A DNA stretch of 29,759 nucleotides from Rhodobacteraceae bacterium UBA6273 (GCA_002440625.1 DJUV01000219.1:1-29759); one strand, 5' to 3'. Shown: positions 7,192 through 15,786, counted from the first letter of the stretch. A program made the numbers and translations. Notes: generated by a model not told the origin, from the letters alone.

Positions 7192-8376
7192 CTATTTATA
7201 CGGATCGGCGGCATCGCGTAATCCGTCTCCGAGGAAATTGAAAGCCAGAATGACGAGGATCACGGGCACGACGGGCAGCATCAACCACGGGTAGAGCGCG
7301 ATGATATTCACGCTTCTCGCCTCGGTCAGCAAGATGCCCCAGCTGGTGATCGGCGGCCTGAGGCCGATGCCGAGAAAGCTGAGCGCGGTTTCGCCAAGGA
7401 TCATGCCGGGGATGGTCAGCGTCGCCGAAGCGATGAGATGCGACATGAAGCCGGGGATCATGTGCTTGCCGATGATCCGTGCGCTGCCTGCCCCCATCAG
7501 GCGGGCGGCCAGCACGTAATCTTCCTCCCGAAGCGCCAAAAGCTTGGATCTTACGGCCCTTGCGAGGCCCGTCCAGTCGAGCATCCCGAGGATCACGGTG
7601 ATGCAGACATAGACGAAGATCGGGCTCCATGTGACCGGGATGATCGCTGCCAGCGCCATCCAGAGCGGGATCGAGGGGATCGACTGGAGAACCTCGATCA
7701 CCCGCTGGATCACCGCGTCGAACCAGCCGCCGCGATAGCCGGCGATGCCGCCGATGACGATGCCGAGGACGAAACTCATCGTCACGCCGAGGATGCCGAT
7801 GGTGAGAGAGATGCGCGCCCCATAGATGATCCGCGACAACACGTCGCGCCCCAGACGGTCGGTTCCGAGAAGGAAGAACTGCCCATCCTCCGCCGGACAG
7901 ACGAGGTGCAGGTTCCCCGGAACCAGTCCCCAGAAGTTGTAATCGTCGCCCCTGCAGAAGAAGCGCAGCTTTTGGACCTTGGCCGGATCGTCGGCATAGT
8001 TGCGCCGCATCGTCTCCATGTCGAGCGTCATGGTGCGGCCATAGACGAAGGGGCCGACGAAGGCGCCGTTGTTGAACAGATGGACCTGTTGCGGCGGCGC
8101 GTAGATGTGATCGAGGTTGCGGGTGTCCTGCTGGTAGGGCGCCAGAAACTCGCTGATAAAGATGCCGGCATAGACGAAGGCGAGGAAGAAGAGCGACACC
8201 AAGGCGACGCGGTGCCGCTTGAAATGCCACCACATGAGCTGGCGCTGCGTCGCTTCGGCCATGGCGTCCACGCGGCCCTCGGCCTCGTTCGGATCGAAGG
8301 GCCGGTCCGAGACGAAATGGGCAAGGGGGGCGCCGGGTTCGGGCAGGCCATTGCGTCGGAAGGTGCTGTTGCTCAT
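7192..8376 (-). CDS. ABC importer permease, OppC/DppC type
   Basis: 394 residues. After a ~50-residue cytoplasmic N-terminus comes one membrane segment (RVALVSLFFLAFVYAGIFI), then an extracytoplasmic loop of about 110 residues (…GDDYNFWGLVPGNLHL…). The BPD_transp_1 domain follows with about five helices. The ATPase-docking EAA-type loop is LREEDYVLAARLMGAGSARIIGKHMIPG, and the C-terminus GDGLRDAADPYK is typical for OppC/DppC. The long loop with the FWGLxPxNxHL signature resembles the branch of peptide-type transporters that import oligosaccharides (for example the Agp system of rhizobia); this is from memory and substrate is not certain. The ATG at 8376 overlaps the TGA of the partner permease by 4 bp. 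It would form the inner-membrane pore with the 8373-9371 product. Confidence 0.92.
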   Translation of the reverse strand: MSNSTFRRNGLPEPGAPLAHFVSDRPFDPNEAEGRVDAMAEATQRQLMWWHFKRHRVALVSLFFLAFVYAGIFISEFLAPYQQDTRNLDHIYAPPQQVHLFNNGAFVGPFVYGRTMTLDMETMRRNYADDPAKVQKLRFFCRGDDYNFWGLVPGNLHLVCPAEDGQFFLLGTDRLGRDVLSRIIYGARISLTIGILGVTMSFVLGIVIGGIAGYRGGWFDAVIQRVIEVLQSIPSIPLWMALAAIIPVTWSPIFVYVCITVILGMLDWTGLARAVRSKLLALREEDYVLAARLMGAGSARIIGKHMIPGFMSHLIASATLTIPGMILGETALSFLGIGLRPPITSWGILLTEARSVNIIALYPWLMLPVVPVILVILAFNFLGDGLRDAADPYK

Positions 8377-9371
8377 TTCGCTGTCCCCACGCCAAGACGG
8401 ATGCGCGGGTCGAGAAGCGCCAAGGCGATGTCCGATACGAGGACGCCGACCACGGTGAGAAAGGCGAGGAACATCAGGAACGATCCCGCCAGATACATGT
8501 CCTGACTTTGCAGCGCGCGGATGAGCATCGGGCCGGTCGTCTCAAGCGACAGGACGATGGCCGTGACCTCGGCGCCCGAGATGATCTGCGGCAGGATCGA
8601 GCCGATGTCGGAGATGAAGAAGTTGAGCGCCATCCTGAGGGGGTATTTCCGCAAGACCTTGCCTGGCGGCAGGCCCTTGGCGCGGGCGGTAATGACATAC
8701 TGCTTCTGAAGTTCGTCGAGGAGGTTGGCCCTGAGCCGCCGCACCATGGCGGCGGTGCCGGCAGTGCCGATGATGATGACGGGTATCCAGATATGGGCGA
8801 GGACCGACTGGAACTTGGCCCAACTCATCGGTTCACCAAGATACTGGCTGTCCATCAGGTTGCCGATGGAAAGGCCAAACCAGACGTTGGCGAAATACAT
8901 CATCACCAGAGCCAACATGAAGTTCGGTATCGCAAGGCCGATGAGGCCGAGGAAGGTCAGCCCGTAATCGCCCCAGCTGTACTGATGCGTCGCCGAATAG
9001 ATGCCGATGGGGAATGCGATGGCCCAGGTGAAGAGGATGGTGACGGTGGAGAGGAGGATGGTCAGCCAGAGCCGGTCGCCCACCACCTCGTTCACCGGCA
9101 TCCGGTATTCGAAGGAATAACCGAAATCGCCCTGCAGCATACCGCCGACCCAGCGCGCATAGCGGACATATTGCGGCTGGTCGAAGCCGTATTTCTCACG
9201 CAGGAGGTCGATCTCGGCGAGGTCGGCATCCTCGCCCAGCGCCTTCAACTCGGCGACATAGCTTTCGAAATAGTCGCCCGGCGGCAGTTCGATGATGGTG
9301 AAGACGAGGATCGACGTCAGGAAGAGCGTCGGGATCATGGTCAGGATGCGCTTGATGATGTAGCGGAACAT
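8373..9371 (-). CDS. ABC importer permease, OppB/DppB type
   Basis: 332 residues. The N-terminus MFRYIIKRILTMIPTLFLTS is the classical OppB/DppB start, with the first helix, followed by a ~90-residue periplasmic stretch containing REKYGFDQPQYVRYARW and MLQGDFGYSFEYRMPV, and then about five helices. The EAA loop is LLDELQKQYVITARAKGLPPGKVLRKYPLRMAL, which docks to the ATPase. It pairs with the OppC-type permease. I start it at ATG 9371, one base after the TAG of the substrate-binding gene, although the frame is open 14 codons further up. GAAGAGG sits about 6 nt upstream of this ATG. The gene is translationally coupled on both sides. Confidence 0.92.
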   Translation of the reverse strand: MFRYIIKRILTMIPTLFLTSILVFTIIELPPGDYFESYVAELKALGEDADLAEIDLLREKYGFDQPQYVRYARWVGGMLQGDFGYSFEYRMPVNEVVGDRLWLTILLSTVTILFTWAIAFPIGIYSATHQYSWGDYGLTFLGLIGLAIPNFMLALVMMYFANVWFGLSIGNLMDSQYLGEPMSWAKFQSVLAHIWIPVIIIGTAGTAAMVRRLRANLLDELQKQYVITARAKGLPPGKVLRKYPLRMALNFFISDIGSILPQIISGAEVTAIVLSLETTGPMLIRALQSQDMYLAGSFLMFLAFLTVVGVLVSDIALALLDPRIRLGVGTAK

Positions 9372-9372
9372 C

Positions 9373-11265
9373 CTAGGCCTCTTCGAAAAAGAAGGTATCT
9401 GGCAGGTAGGCACCGAAGTAGCTCAAGGGCTCAAAGCCGAAAAGCGCCTCTTCGGGAACGTTCTGCAGGTTGGCCGCGCGGACCACCGGCTGCAGCGCGC
9501 CGTTGACCGTGCCGATGGAAAAGACCTGATCAGCCCAGATGGCCAGCATCCGCCCCCAGACCTCGGCGCGTTCGGATTGTTCCTTGCTGTCGCCCCACAG
9601 TTGGAGAAGCCTGAGAAGCTCAAGCACCTCGGGCAGTTTCGGCGCCTCGCCGGTCGATCCGGCGGCGGCATGCCAGCTGCCCCAGAGCGGCCATTGCAAC
9701 TGGTCCCCCGTGCTGGGCGCAATCTCTTCCGGCGACATGTCGGCGGTCGGCACGCCATTGTCGAGGCCGTTCCACACCGACATCTGCACCTGCCCGGCAA
9801 GGGCGCGGCTGCGAAAGACGTCGCGCTGCGAGGTGCGGATGTAAAGCGCGAGGCCGACCTCGCGGAAATGGTCGCGCACAAGTTCAAGCACATCCGTCTC
9901 AAGCGGGTTCTCGCCCGCCGATTCCACCACGATCCCGGCCTGCCGCCCGTCCTGAAGGCGCCTGATGTCGCCCGAACCGCGGACGTTCAGACCAAGCTCG
10001 TCAAGAAGCTGGTTGGCGAGGTCGGGGTCATACTGCGCCCAGGCGCTGGCATATTCCGGTTTGAAGAGCGGGCTTTCCGGCAGCACCGTATCGGCGCTTT
10101 CGCTGCCAAGGCCGAAGAAGAGCGCCTTGTTGATCTCTTCCCGCTTGATCGCCACCGACATCGCCCGACGCATCCGCACATCGCGGAAAAGCCCCTGCCA
10201 TACCGGGTCGACGCAGTTGAGGTTGGGCAGAAGCGTGACCGCCGAGCCCTGGCTCTTCCGCCAGAGCGCGACCTTCAACGGATGGGTCTTTTCCGCCTTC
10301 TTCAGGAAGGTGTAGTCGTGAAAGCCCAGGCTTATCGCCTGAAGATCGCTTTCACCGGTCGCCGTCTTGGCCATGATGACTTCCGAAGAGGCGACGTTCA
10401 GCGCCACCTGGTCGAGATAGGGAAGCTGCGTCCCCGTCTCATCGACCCGGTGAAAGTAGGGGTTGCGTTCGAAGATGAACTGTTCGGCAGGGGGTGCCGT
10501 GCGCGGGCGCCAGGCTTCAAGTGTCGGCAGGTCGGGGTTCTCGGGCCGGATCGAGCGGGACATCTTCAGGTGAAGCCGGCGCCAGTCGTCCACATCCTCT
10601 TCCTCGGCGCGCTTCTGCAGCACCGCCTCGTCGGTATAACGGATGTGGAACTGCTTGAGGTAATTGGCCGGCATGAAGAGGACGAGTGGCAGGGGCGCCG
10701 CGACCTTCGGCAGAAAATCCGGCATCGGCGCCACAAAGCTGTAGCGCAGGGTGATCTCGTCGATGATCTCGAACTCTGCGACCTGACCGTGGGAGATCAG
10801 GTCGACCGGCGGCCCGCCCTTGTAGAAGTCCTTGTTGTTGATGACATCTTCCCAGGCGTAGCGGAAATCCTCGGCGGTGAAGGGAGAGCCGTCGGACCAG
10901 CGGTGCCCTTCGCGCAAGTGGAAGGTGAAGCGGCGCTCCTCCTCCACATCGCAGGCGGCAAGGATGTCGGGACGAAGTGCCAGATCCGGCCCGTAGCACA
11001 TCAGCCGGGAATAGCTGTAGATCGGGATGATGCGGATGTCGCGCTGGCCGCCGACGATGCTGGTCAGCCTGCCGCCCTGATGCCCGGTCTTGCGGCCCAT
11101 GCCGGCAACGTCGATGACGCGCGGGTTCCGTGGCAGCCGCTGGGCCTCAGGCGGCAGGTCGCCCTTGACCACCGCAGGATTGAGGATCGGCGATTCCGCC
11201 CGCGCCACCAGCGGCAGAAGCAGGCTTCCGGCCGCGCCCGCGATCACCTGCCGCCGCCGGATCAT
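9373..11265 (-). CDS. ABC transporter substrate-binding protein, family 5 (Tat-type signal)
   Basis: 630 residues, longer than the usual 500-540 for Opp/Dpp-type binding proteins. The N-terminus MIRRRQVIAGAAGSLLLPLVARA looks like a twin-arginine signal with cleavage after ARA (about residue 23). The SBP_bac_5 fold is shown by FTFHLREGHRWSDGSPFTAEDFRYAWEDV (about 113-140), then NPYFHRVDETGTQLPYLDQV and RMRRAMSVAIKREEINKALFFG. The opening LPPEAQRLPRNPRV and the overall size recall oligosaccharide-binding members such as AgpA-like proteins, but peptides cannot be excluded. It would capture ligand in the periplasm and deliver it to the two permeases. GGAGG lies 7 nt before the ATG, which overlaps the ATPase stop by 4 bp. 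Tat export would imply folding or cofactor loading before export (inference). Confidence 0.9.
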   Translation of the reverse strand: MIRRRQVIAGAAGSLLLPLVARAESPILNPAVVKGDLPPEAQRLPRNPRVIDVAGMGRKTGHQGGRLTSIVGGQRDIRIIPIYSYSRLMCYGPDLALRPDILAACDVEEERRFTFHLREGHRWSDGSPFTAEDFRYAWEDVINNKDFYKGGPPVDLISHGQVAEFEIIDEITLRYSFVAPMPDFLPKVAAPLPLVLFMPANYLKQFHIRYTDEAVLQKRAEEEDVDDWRRLHLKMSRSIRPENPDLPTLEAWRPRTAPPAEQFIFERNPYFHRVDETGTQLPYLDQVALNVASSEVIMAKTATGESDLQAISLGFHDYTFLKKAEKTHPLKVALWRKSQGSAVTLLPNLNCVDPVWQGLFRDVRMRRAMSVAIKREEINKALFFGLGSESADTVLPESPLFKPEYASAWAQYDPDLANQLLDELGLNVRGSGDIRRLQDGRQAGIVVESAGENPLETDVLELVRDHFREVGLALYIRTSQRDVFRSRALAGQVQMSVWNGLDNGVPTADMSPEEIAPSTGDQLQWPLWGSWHAAAGSTGEAPKLPEVLELLRLLQLWGDSKEQSERAEVWGRMLAIWADQVFSIGTVNGALQPVVRAANLQNVPEEALFGFEPLSYFGAYLPDTFFFEEA

Positions 11266-13190
11266 GCCCGTACCTCCGCCGCATTTGCTACCGGGCGCGC
11301 AAGCACATAGTGACCATCGCCCATGTCGAGCGGCTGAAGCTCCACCCCTTCCTCGGGCCGGAACGCCGGCGCCCAGGCGGCGCTGGCCGTGGCGCCGGAT
11401 TTGCGCACCACGGAAAAGTCGAGCGGGCGGTCAAGGTCGGGGTAGGGCACCGAGGCGAGGAGCGCGCGAGTATAGGGATGGACCGGCGCGGTCATGATGA
11501 CCTCGCGCGGCGCAAGCTCCACGATCTGGCCCGCCCACATCACCGCCACCCGGTCGGCCATGTAGTCGACGACGGCAAGGTTGTGCGAGATGAAGAGGTA
11601 GGTCAGTTTAAGGTCGCTTTGCAAGTCCTTCAGGATGTTAAGAATCTGCGCCTGAACAGAAACGTCCAGCGCCGAGACCGGCTCATCGCAGATCACCAGC
11701 CCAGGCGCCAAAGCCAGTGCCCTGGCGATGCCGACCCGCTGGCGCTGGCCGCCCGAAAGGCTGTGCGGAAAGCGGTTGCGGGCGCCCTTCTCAAGACCGA
11801 TCATCTCCAGGAGCGAGGCCGCCGTGGCGCGGCGGCTGTCGGGCGTGCCGATGCCGTGGATGGCGAGCGGCTCGCTCAGGATCTTGCCGACCGGCATCCT
11901 TGGCGACAGGGACGACACCGGGTCCTGAAACACCATCTGCATCCGCATCCGAAGCCGTTGCAGTGCCGCGCCCTCGGCCTTCAGCACATCGACCGGCCCC
12001 GATCCGTCGTCAAAGATCACCGAACCGGAATCGGGTGTCACCGCCCGCATCAGGATCTTGCTCACCGTGGTCTTGCCGCAGCCGCTTTCGCCGACAAGGC
12101 CAAGGCATTCGCCGTGGCGAATGTCAAAGCTGACCCCGTTGACCGCAGGCGCGGCGCGGGCCTTGGTTTTGCGCAGCTCCCATTGCTGGGACCGGGTGTG
12201 ATAGGTCTTGTGGAGGTTGCGGACTGACAGCAGCACCTCTGGCGCGCCCTTGGTCGGCGGCGCGTTCACCGCCTCGGCAGAGGCGAGTGCCGCATGAACC
12301 CGGGCATGATCGACGCGGACATCGCGCAGGGGCTTCAGCCTTTGGCCGCGCTTCATGCCGAAATGCGGGATCGCCGTCATCAGCCCCTTCAGGTACGGAT
12401 GCTGCGGCTTCTGGAAGATCGCCTCGACCGGCCCCGCCTCCATGACCTCGCCCCGGTAAACGACGACAACCTCGTCGGCGACATTGGCCACCACGCCAAG
12501 GTCATGGGTGATGAGCAGCATCGCCATGTTGAGCCGCTGCTGAAGGTCGCGCAGCAGGGCGAGGATCTGTGCCTGGATGGTGACGTCGAGCGCCGTCGTC
12601 GGTTCATCCGCGATCAGGAGCGAGGGGTTGCAGATCAGCGCCATCGCGATCATCGCCCGCTGCCGCATCCCGCCCGAAAGCTCGAACGGATACATCCTAA
12701 GGACGCTGCGCGGCGTCTTGAAGCCGACAAGGCTCAGCATTTCCTCGGTCTTTTCCATCCGCTCCTGCGCCGAAAGCGGCGAATGGATCGTCAGCATCTC
12801 CGACACCTGGTCGCCGATGGTGTGGAGAGGCGAGAAGGAGGTCATCGGTTCCTGAAAGATCATCCCGATCTCGCGGCCCCGGATGTCGCGGATGCGCTTG
12901 CCTTCGCGCGGCAGCGACAGCAGGTCGAGCGGCACCTGGTTGCCATCGTGGCCGCAGAAGAGGATGCGGCCGGAGGTTCGCGCCTGTGCGGGCTGCAATC
13001 CCATGACGGTCTGGCCCAGCACCGACTTGCCCGACCCCGACTCCCCCACGAGCGCTGTCACCTTGCCAGGAAGAATGCGCAGGCTGACGCCTTTCAGCGC
13101 CTCGATCTCACCGCCCGGCAGCGGAAACGTGACGCGCAGGTCTTCGATCCGCAGAAGATCGGCCCGCCTCTCGGGAGATGATGATGTCAA
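11262..13190 (-). CDS. Fused double ABC ATPase for the family-5 importer
   Basis: 642 residues with two complete nucleotide-binding domains in one chain, corresponding to separate DppD and DppF. NBD1: Walker A GESGSGKS (49-56), signature LSGGMRQR (171-178), Walker B LLIADEPTTALD (191-202). NBD2: Walker A GESGCGKTT (367-375), signature LSGGQRQR (478-485), Walker B LVICDEPVSALD (498-509). Both domains keep the H-loop histidine (ITHD, ISHN) and the oligopeptide-type C-terminal HPY motif (HPYLKGL, HPYTRALL). It energises import through the permeases encoded downstream. The start is TTG at 13190, supported by AAGGGG 8 nt upstream; a nearby ATG at 13198 is out of frame. It is the first gene of the run, and the fused arrangement is like YejF or GsiA. 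Confidence 0.95.
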   Translation of the reverse strand: MTSSSPERRADLLRIEDLRVTFPLPGGEIEALKGVSLRILPGKVTALVGESGSGKSVLGQTVMGLQPAQARTSGRILFCGHDGNQVPLDLLSLPREGKRIRDIRGREIGMIFQEPMTSFSPLHTIGDQVSEMLTIHSPLSAQERMEKTEEMLSLVGFKTPRSVLRMYPFELSGGMRQRAMIAMALICNPSLLIADEPTTALDVTIQAQILALLRDLQQRLNMAMLLITHDLGVVANVADEVVVVYRGEVMEAGPVEAIFQKPQHPYLKGLMTAIPHFGMKRGQRLKPLRDVRVDHARVHAALASAEAVNAPPTKGAPEVLLSVRNLHKTYHTRSQQWELRKTKARAAPAVNGVSFDIRHGECLGLVGESGCGKTTVSKILMRAVTPDSGSVIFDDGSGPVDVLKAEGAALQRLRMRMQMVFQDPVSSLSPRMPVGKILSEPLAIHGIGTPDSRRATAASLLEMIGLEKGARNRFPHSLSGGQRQRVGIARALALAPGLVICDEPVSALDVSVQAQILNILKDLQSDLKLTYLFISHNLAVVDYMADRVAVMWAGQIVELAPREVIMTAPVHPYTRALLASVPYPDLDRPLDFSVVRKSGATASAAWAPAFRPEEGVELQPLDMGDGHYVLARPVANAAEVRA

Positions 13191-13198
13191 GCTGGCAT

Positions 13199-13204
13199 CC
13201 CCTT
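13199..13204 (-). promoter_or_regulatory. Ribosome binding site for the TTG-started ABC ATPase
   Basis: AAGGGG on the minus strand, 8 nt before TTG 13190. An ATG embedded directly after it is out of frame and stops after three codons, so the TTG is the credible start. Confidence 0.6.
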
Positions 13205-13268
13205 ACGAAGGAACGGACAAATGCCGTCCGCTCTCGCCCACGTGAGTCAGAACCTATCCGAGCGATTT

Positions 13269-14024
13269 TTACCTGTCTATCGCTGAGTCCGATGGGTTGG
13301 CGGGGGGCAGGAGGTCGCCAAGCCCGACCCAGCGGCAGCCGGGATGATCACGGGTCAGGGCGAAGAGGTCGGCAAGGAAAGCCCAGGCTTGTTCGTCATG
13401 AACAAGGTGGTGACCGAGGATGCCGATCGGTTCGTCGCCGGGCCGGTCGAGTTCGCGGGCGAAGTCAGCGTAGAGCGCTTCTACTGGCCGGCCGCCGCGC
13501 GTGCCGTGCCAGTCGATGAGGTCGACATGGGTGTTGATGACGGCGAGCGGTGCTGGCTTCGGCGGGCCGAAGACCGACAGGGCGCGGAAGCCCAATGCGG
13601 GAAGCCCGGCCACCACCTCGGGCGCGATGCGGTTCCAGGGCGGCACCAGCACCGGCGCAGGGCGGCTGCCGTGAAGGCCGCGCAGGGTTTCCAACCCGCG
13701 CGCCAGTTCCCCCAGCACCACCGGGGCCGGGCGATGCGCGCCAAGCTCTGCCTTCTTCTCGCCCGCCGGGGCGTGGTTCTTGTGCGCCCAGCCGTGGACG
13801 GTGACGGTGGCGAGACCTTCGCCCTGAAGCCGTTCGGCGAGCGGGGTGCCGGTCGGTTCGGGGATCACCGCGAGGGCGAGCGGCACCTGCCAGTCCCGCG
13901 CAAGGCCGAGCATCCGGTCAAGCGCCGCTGTCGGTTCAACGGCATCGTCGTCGCGCCACCAGAGCCGGGCGGGGCGGCCTGCCGCTGCGCGGCGGTCGAG
14001 CGCCTTCAGGACCGTTTCCCTCAT
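13269..14024 (-). CDS. NodB-like polysaccharide deacetylase family protein
   Basis: 251 residues. RLWWRDDDAVEPT (about residues 20-32) corresponds to the first NodB motif (TFDDG in classical members), with the metal and base aspartates as RDDDA. HGWAHKNH (77-84) is the H-x3-H zinc motif. PVLVPPWNRI (124-133) matches the third motif region, and GILGHHLVHDEQAW (201-214) carries a late histidine. The family removes N- or O-acetyl groups from sugars. The altered first motif (RDDDA for TFDDG) places it in a divergent branch, so the substrate is uncertain. ATG at 14024 overlaps the TGA of the GT4 gene by 4 bp, with GGAG 8 nt upstream. No signal peptide is seen, suggesting a cytoplasmic step on a precursor made by the adjacent glycosyltransferase. 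Confidence 0.8.
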   Translation of the reverse strand: MRETVLKALDRRAAAGRPARLWWRDDDAVEPTAALDRMLGLARDWQVPLALAVIPEPTGTPLAERLQGEGLATVTVHGWAHKNHAPAGEKKAELGAHRPAPVVLGELARGLETLRGLHGSRPAPVLVPPWNRIAPEVVAGLPALGFRALSVFGPPKPAPLAVINTHVDLIDWHGTRGGRPVEALYADFARELDRPGDEPIGILGHHLVHDEQAWAFLADLFALTRDHPGCRWVGLGDLLPPANPSDSAIDR

Positions 14025-15130
14025 GTCCCCGTCTCCATCACCCCGGCGACCAGATCGCCAAGCCGCGCCGAGGCTGCCGGAAAGGAGTGGCGGGTCTTGA
14101 CCATCGTGCGCGCTTTGGCGCCCAGTTTCGCCGTGCCCGCAGGATCGGCGAGGAGCCGCGCCAACGCCTCGGCCAGCGCTTCGGTGTCGCCCGCTGCCAC
14201 CAGCGTGCCGCCCGCCTCGTCGGATACGACCTCCGGCACCCCGGCCACACGGTAGGCGACCACCGGCAGCCCCGCCGCCTGCGCTTCGAGATAGGCAAGC
14301 CCGTAAGCCTCGCCGCAACCGGGCCAGAGCAAGAGGCTTCCGCGCGAAAGGAGCGCTGCAACCCCCGCAGGGGGCAGGGCGCCGAGCCAGTTCAGGCGCG
14401 CGGCGGGCAGGGCGGCGAAAAGCGCCTCCACCTCGCCCCGCGCCGGGCCGTCGCCGGCGATGCTGAGGTACCAGTCAAGGTCAGAAGGCAGGTGCCGCAG
14501 CGCTTCGGCAAGATGGCGGTAGCTGTCGAGCTTGTCGCCGGGCCGCATCATTGCGACCGTGACGATATGGCCGGGTTCCGGCTGCGGCTCGGCGTGGAAG
14601 GGTCTGGTGTCGATGAAGGGCGGGAACCGGGCCACCCGCGCCTCCGGGACCGCGTCGTGCAGGCCTTCCTTGTCGCGGGCGGTGAAGCTGAGGTTGAGCG
14701 CGGCATCGCGGGCGCCTTCCCGCGCCATGTCCTGTGCTTCCGTCCAGATGCCGATGTTGCGGCGGTCGGAATATGAGGCTTCGCAGGTCATGTAGGGGAT
14801 GGCGAAGTCACGGGCGAGGGGATGTCCGATGAGATCGGGCGACTTGTAATAGTTGTGGTAGCAGAAGATCAGGTCCGGCTTCCCGCCGCGCCATCCCTCC
14901 CTTATGCGGTCCCGTTCGGCTGCGGCCTCGGCCTGAAGCGCCGCCCAGTGCTGCGCGTCATCAGACGACGGCAGGTAAGCCCTTAGATGCGAAATGACCT
15001 CGACCCGGTGCCCCGCGCCTTCAAGGCAGGCGATCAGCATCCGCGCCATCTGACGGTCGCCCGAGGGCACCGGATGGTCGGGCGATTTGAGCGGGGCATA
15101 GAAGGCGATGCGCAAGCTCTGGGCGGACAC
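14021..15130 (-). CDS. GT4 family glycosyltransferase
   Basis: 369 residues from GTG 15130. The N-terminal domain opens LRIAFYAPLKSPDHPVPSGDRQMARML, with the GDR acceptor loop. The C-terminal domain carries LSIAGDGPARGEVE, LNWLGALPPAGVAALLSR and the nucleotide-sugar motif PGCGEAYGLAYLEAQAAGLPVVAYRVAGVPEVV, with the E-x7-E pattern as GEAYGLAYLE. It is a GT-B retaining transferase acting in the cytoplasm, probably on a lipid-linked or nucleotide-linked acceptor. The frame also has a GTG at 15148, but AAAAAGG lies 7 nt before 15130, so I favour that. It is co-transcribed with the deacetylase (4-bp overlap) and divergent from the methyltransferase. Substrate not readable. Confidence 0.88.
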   Translation of the reverse strand: MSAQSLRIAFYAPLKSPDHPVPSGDRQMARMLIACLEGAGHRVEVISHLRAYLPSSDDAQHWAALQAEAAAERDRIREGWRGGKPDLIFCYHNYYKSPDLIGHPLARDFAIPYMTCEASYSDRRNIGIWTEAQDMAREGARDAALNLSFTARDKEGLHDAVPEARVARFPPFIDTRPFHAEPQPEPGHIVTVAMMRPGDKLDSYRHLAEALRHLPSDLDWYLSIAGDGPARGEVEALFAALPAARLNWLGALPPAGVAALLSRGSLLLWPGCGEAYGLAYLEAQAAGLPVVAYRVAGVPEVVSDEAGGTLVAAGDTEALAEALARLLADPAGTAKLGAKARTMVKTRHSFPAASARLGDLVAGVMETGT

Positions 15131-15297
15131 TTCCAAGCCTTTTTCCACGTCGTTCGGACCCCGTGCTTAGATCATTCCACCCGCCGCAGCCAACGTTTTC
15201 CACCCGGTCCCGCCGTCTCCGCCGAAGGGAAAGTGATTGCCCGCCACGCCAAATCCGACGACATAGATGCGGTGCAAAGCCGCAAAGGACACGCCCC
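15131..15297. promoter_or_regulatory. Divergent intergenic region
   Basis: 167 bp between the leftward GT4 gene and the rightward methyltransferase; it must contain both promoters unless the methyltransferase is silent. The right end holds AAAGGA (15284-15289), 8 nt before the TTG start. I found no convincing operator palindrome. Confidence 0.35.
15284..15289 (+). promoter_or_regulatory. Ribosome binding site deciding the TTG start of the methyltransferase
   Basis: AAAGGA 8 nt before TTG 15298. The frame is open from 15163, but the residues before 15298 look non-coding and this is the only good site. Confidence 0.6.
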
Positions 15298-15786
15298 TTG
15301 AGCCGCCTAGACAGCTTCATCCGCCGCCTCGTGGCGCAGCGCGACATCCTCAACCATGTGGCTAAGGACCTGCCTCTGCCGGCGGACGGCGCGATCATGG
15401 AGCTTGGCCTTGGCAATGGCCGCACCTTCAGCCACCTGCGCGAGATCTTTCCGAACCGCCGCATCGTCGCCTTCGACCGGGCGCTTGGCGCGCATGGTTC
15501 CTCGATACCTGACGAGGGCAACCTGATCCTTGGTGAGATACGCGCCACCGCCGCCGCCTTTGCCGGCACCGGCGCGGCGCTCGTCCATGCCGATATCGGG
15601 ACCGGCTATCCCGAAAAGGATGCGGTGACGCTGACCTGGCTGCCGCAATTGGTGGTCTCGCTGCTGGCCAAAGACGGCGTGGCGCTGAGTGGGCTGCCGC
15701 TTGACCAGCCGGAGCTTTCGCCGTTGCCCCTGCTGCCCGGCATCGCCGGGGACAGGTATTTCCTCTACCGGCGCCGCGACGCCTGA
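15298..15786 (+). CDS. Small class I SAM-dependent methyltransferase
   Basis: 162 residues. IMELGLGNGRTFSHLREIFP (about 33-52) is a clear SAM-binding motif I (E-x-G-x-G-x-G), followed by RRIVAFDRALGAH with the acidic residue that binds the ribose at the end of strand 2. Further on, AALVHADIGTG is motif II/III-like. The size and sequence fit the short Methyltransf_17-type family (recalled, not searched). It lacks the usual C-terminal substrate-binding half, so the substrate is unknown; methylation of a glycan or small metabolite is only suggested by the neighbours. The start codon is TTG with a strong ribosome site. It ends 16 bp from the convergent cyclase gene, with both stop codons lying inside one hairpin. 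Confidence 0.8.
   Translation: MSRLDSFIRRLVAQRDILNHVAKDLPLPADGAIMELGLGNGRTFSHLREIFPNRRIVAFDRALGAHGSSIPDEGNLILGEIRATAAAFAGTGAALVHADIGTGYPEKDAVTLTWLPQLVVSLLAKDGVALSGLPLDQPELSPLPLLPGIAGDRYFLYRRRDA

Noticed and set aside
7196..8395. 399-codon minus-strand frame overlapping the OppC-type permease
   Set aside because: Alternative frame of the same DNA, rich in R/H/P without membrane segments; the permease frame is unambiguous.
9577..11310. 577-codon open frame on the plus strand across the binding-protein gene
   Set aside because: Antisense shadow of a well-supported SBP_bac_5 gene in high-GC DNA; translation is R/G/H-rich with no domain.
13214..13230. CGGAC/GTCCG inverted repeat upstream of the ABC ATPase
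   Set aside because: Only 5 bp with a 7-nt loop; expected by chance at this GC content, and not placed like a terminator or operator.
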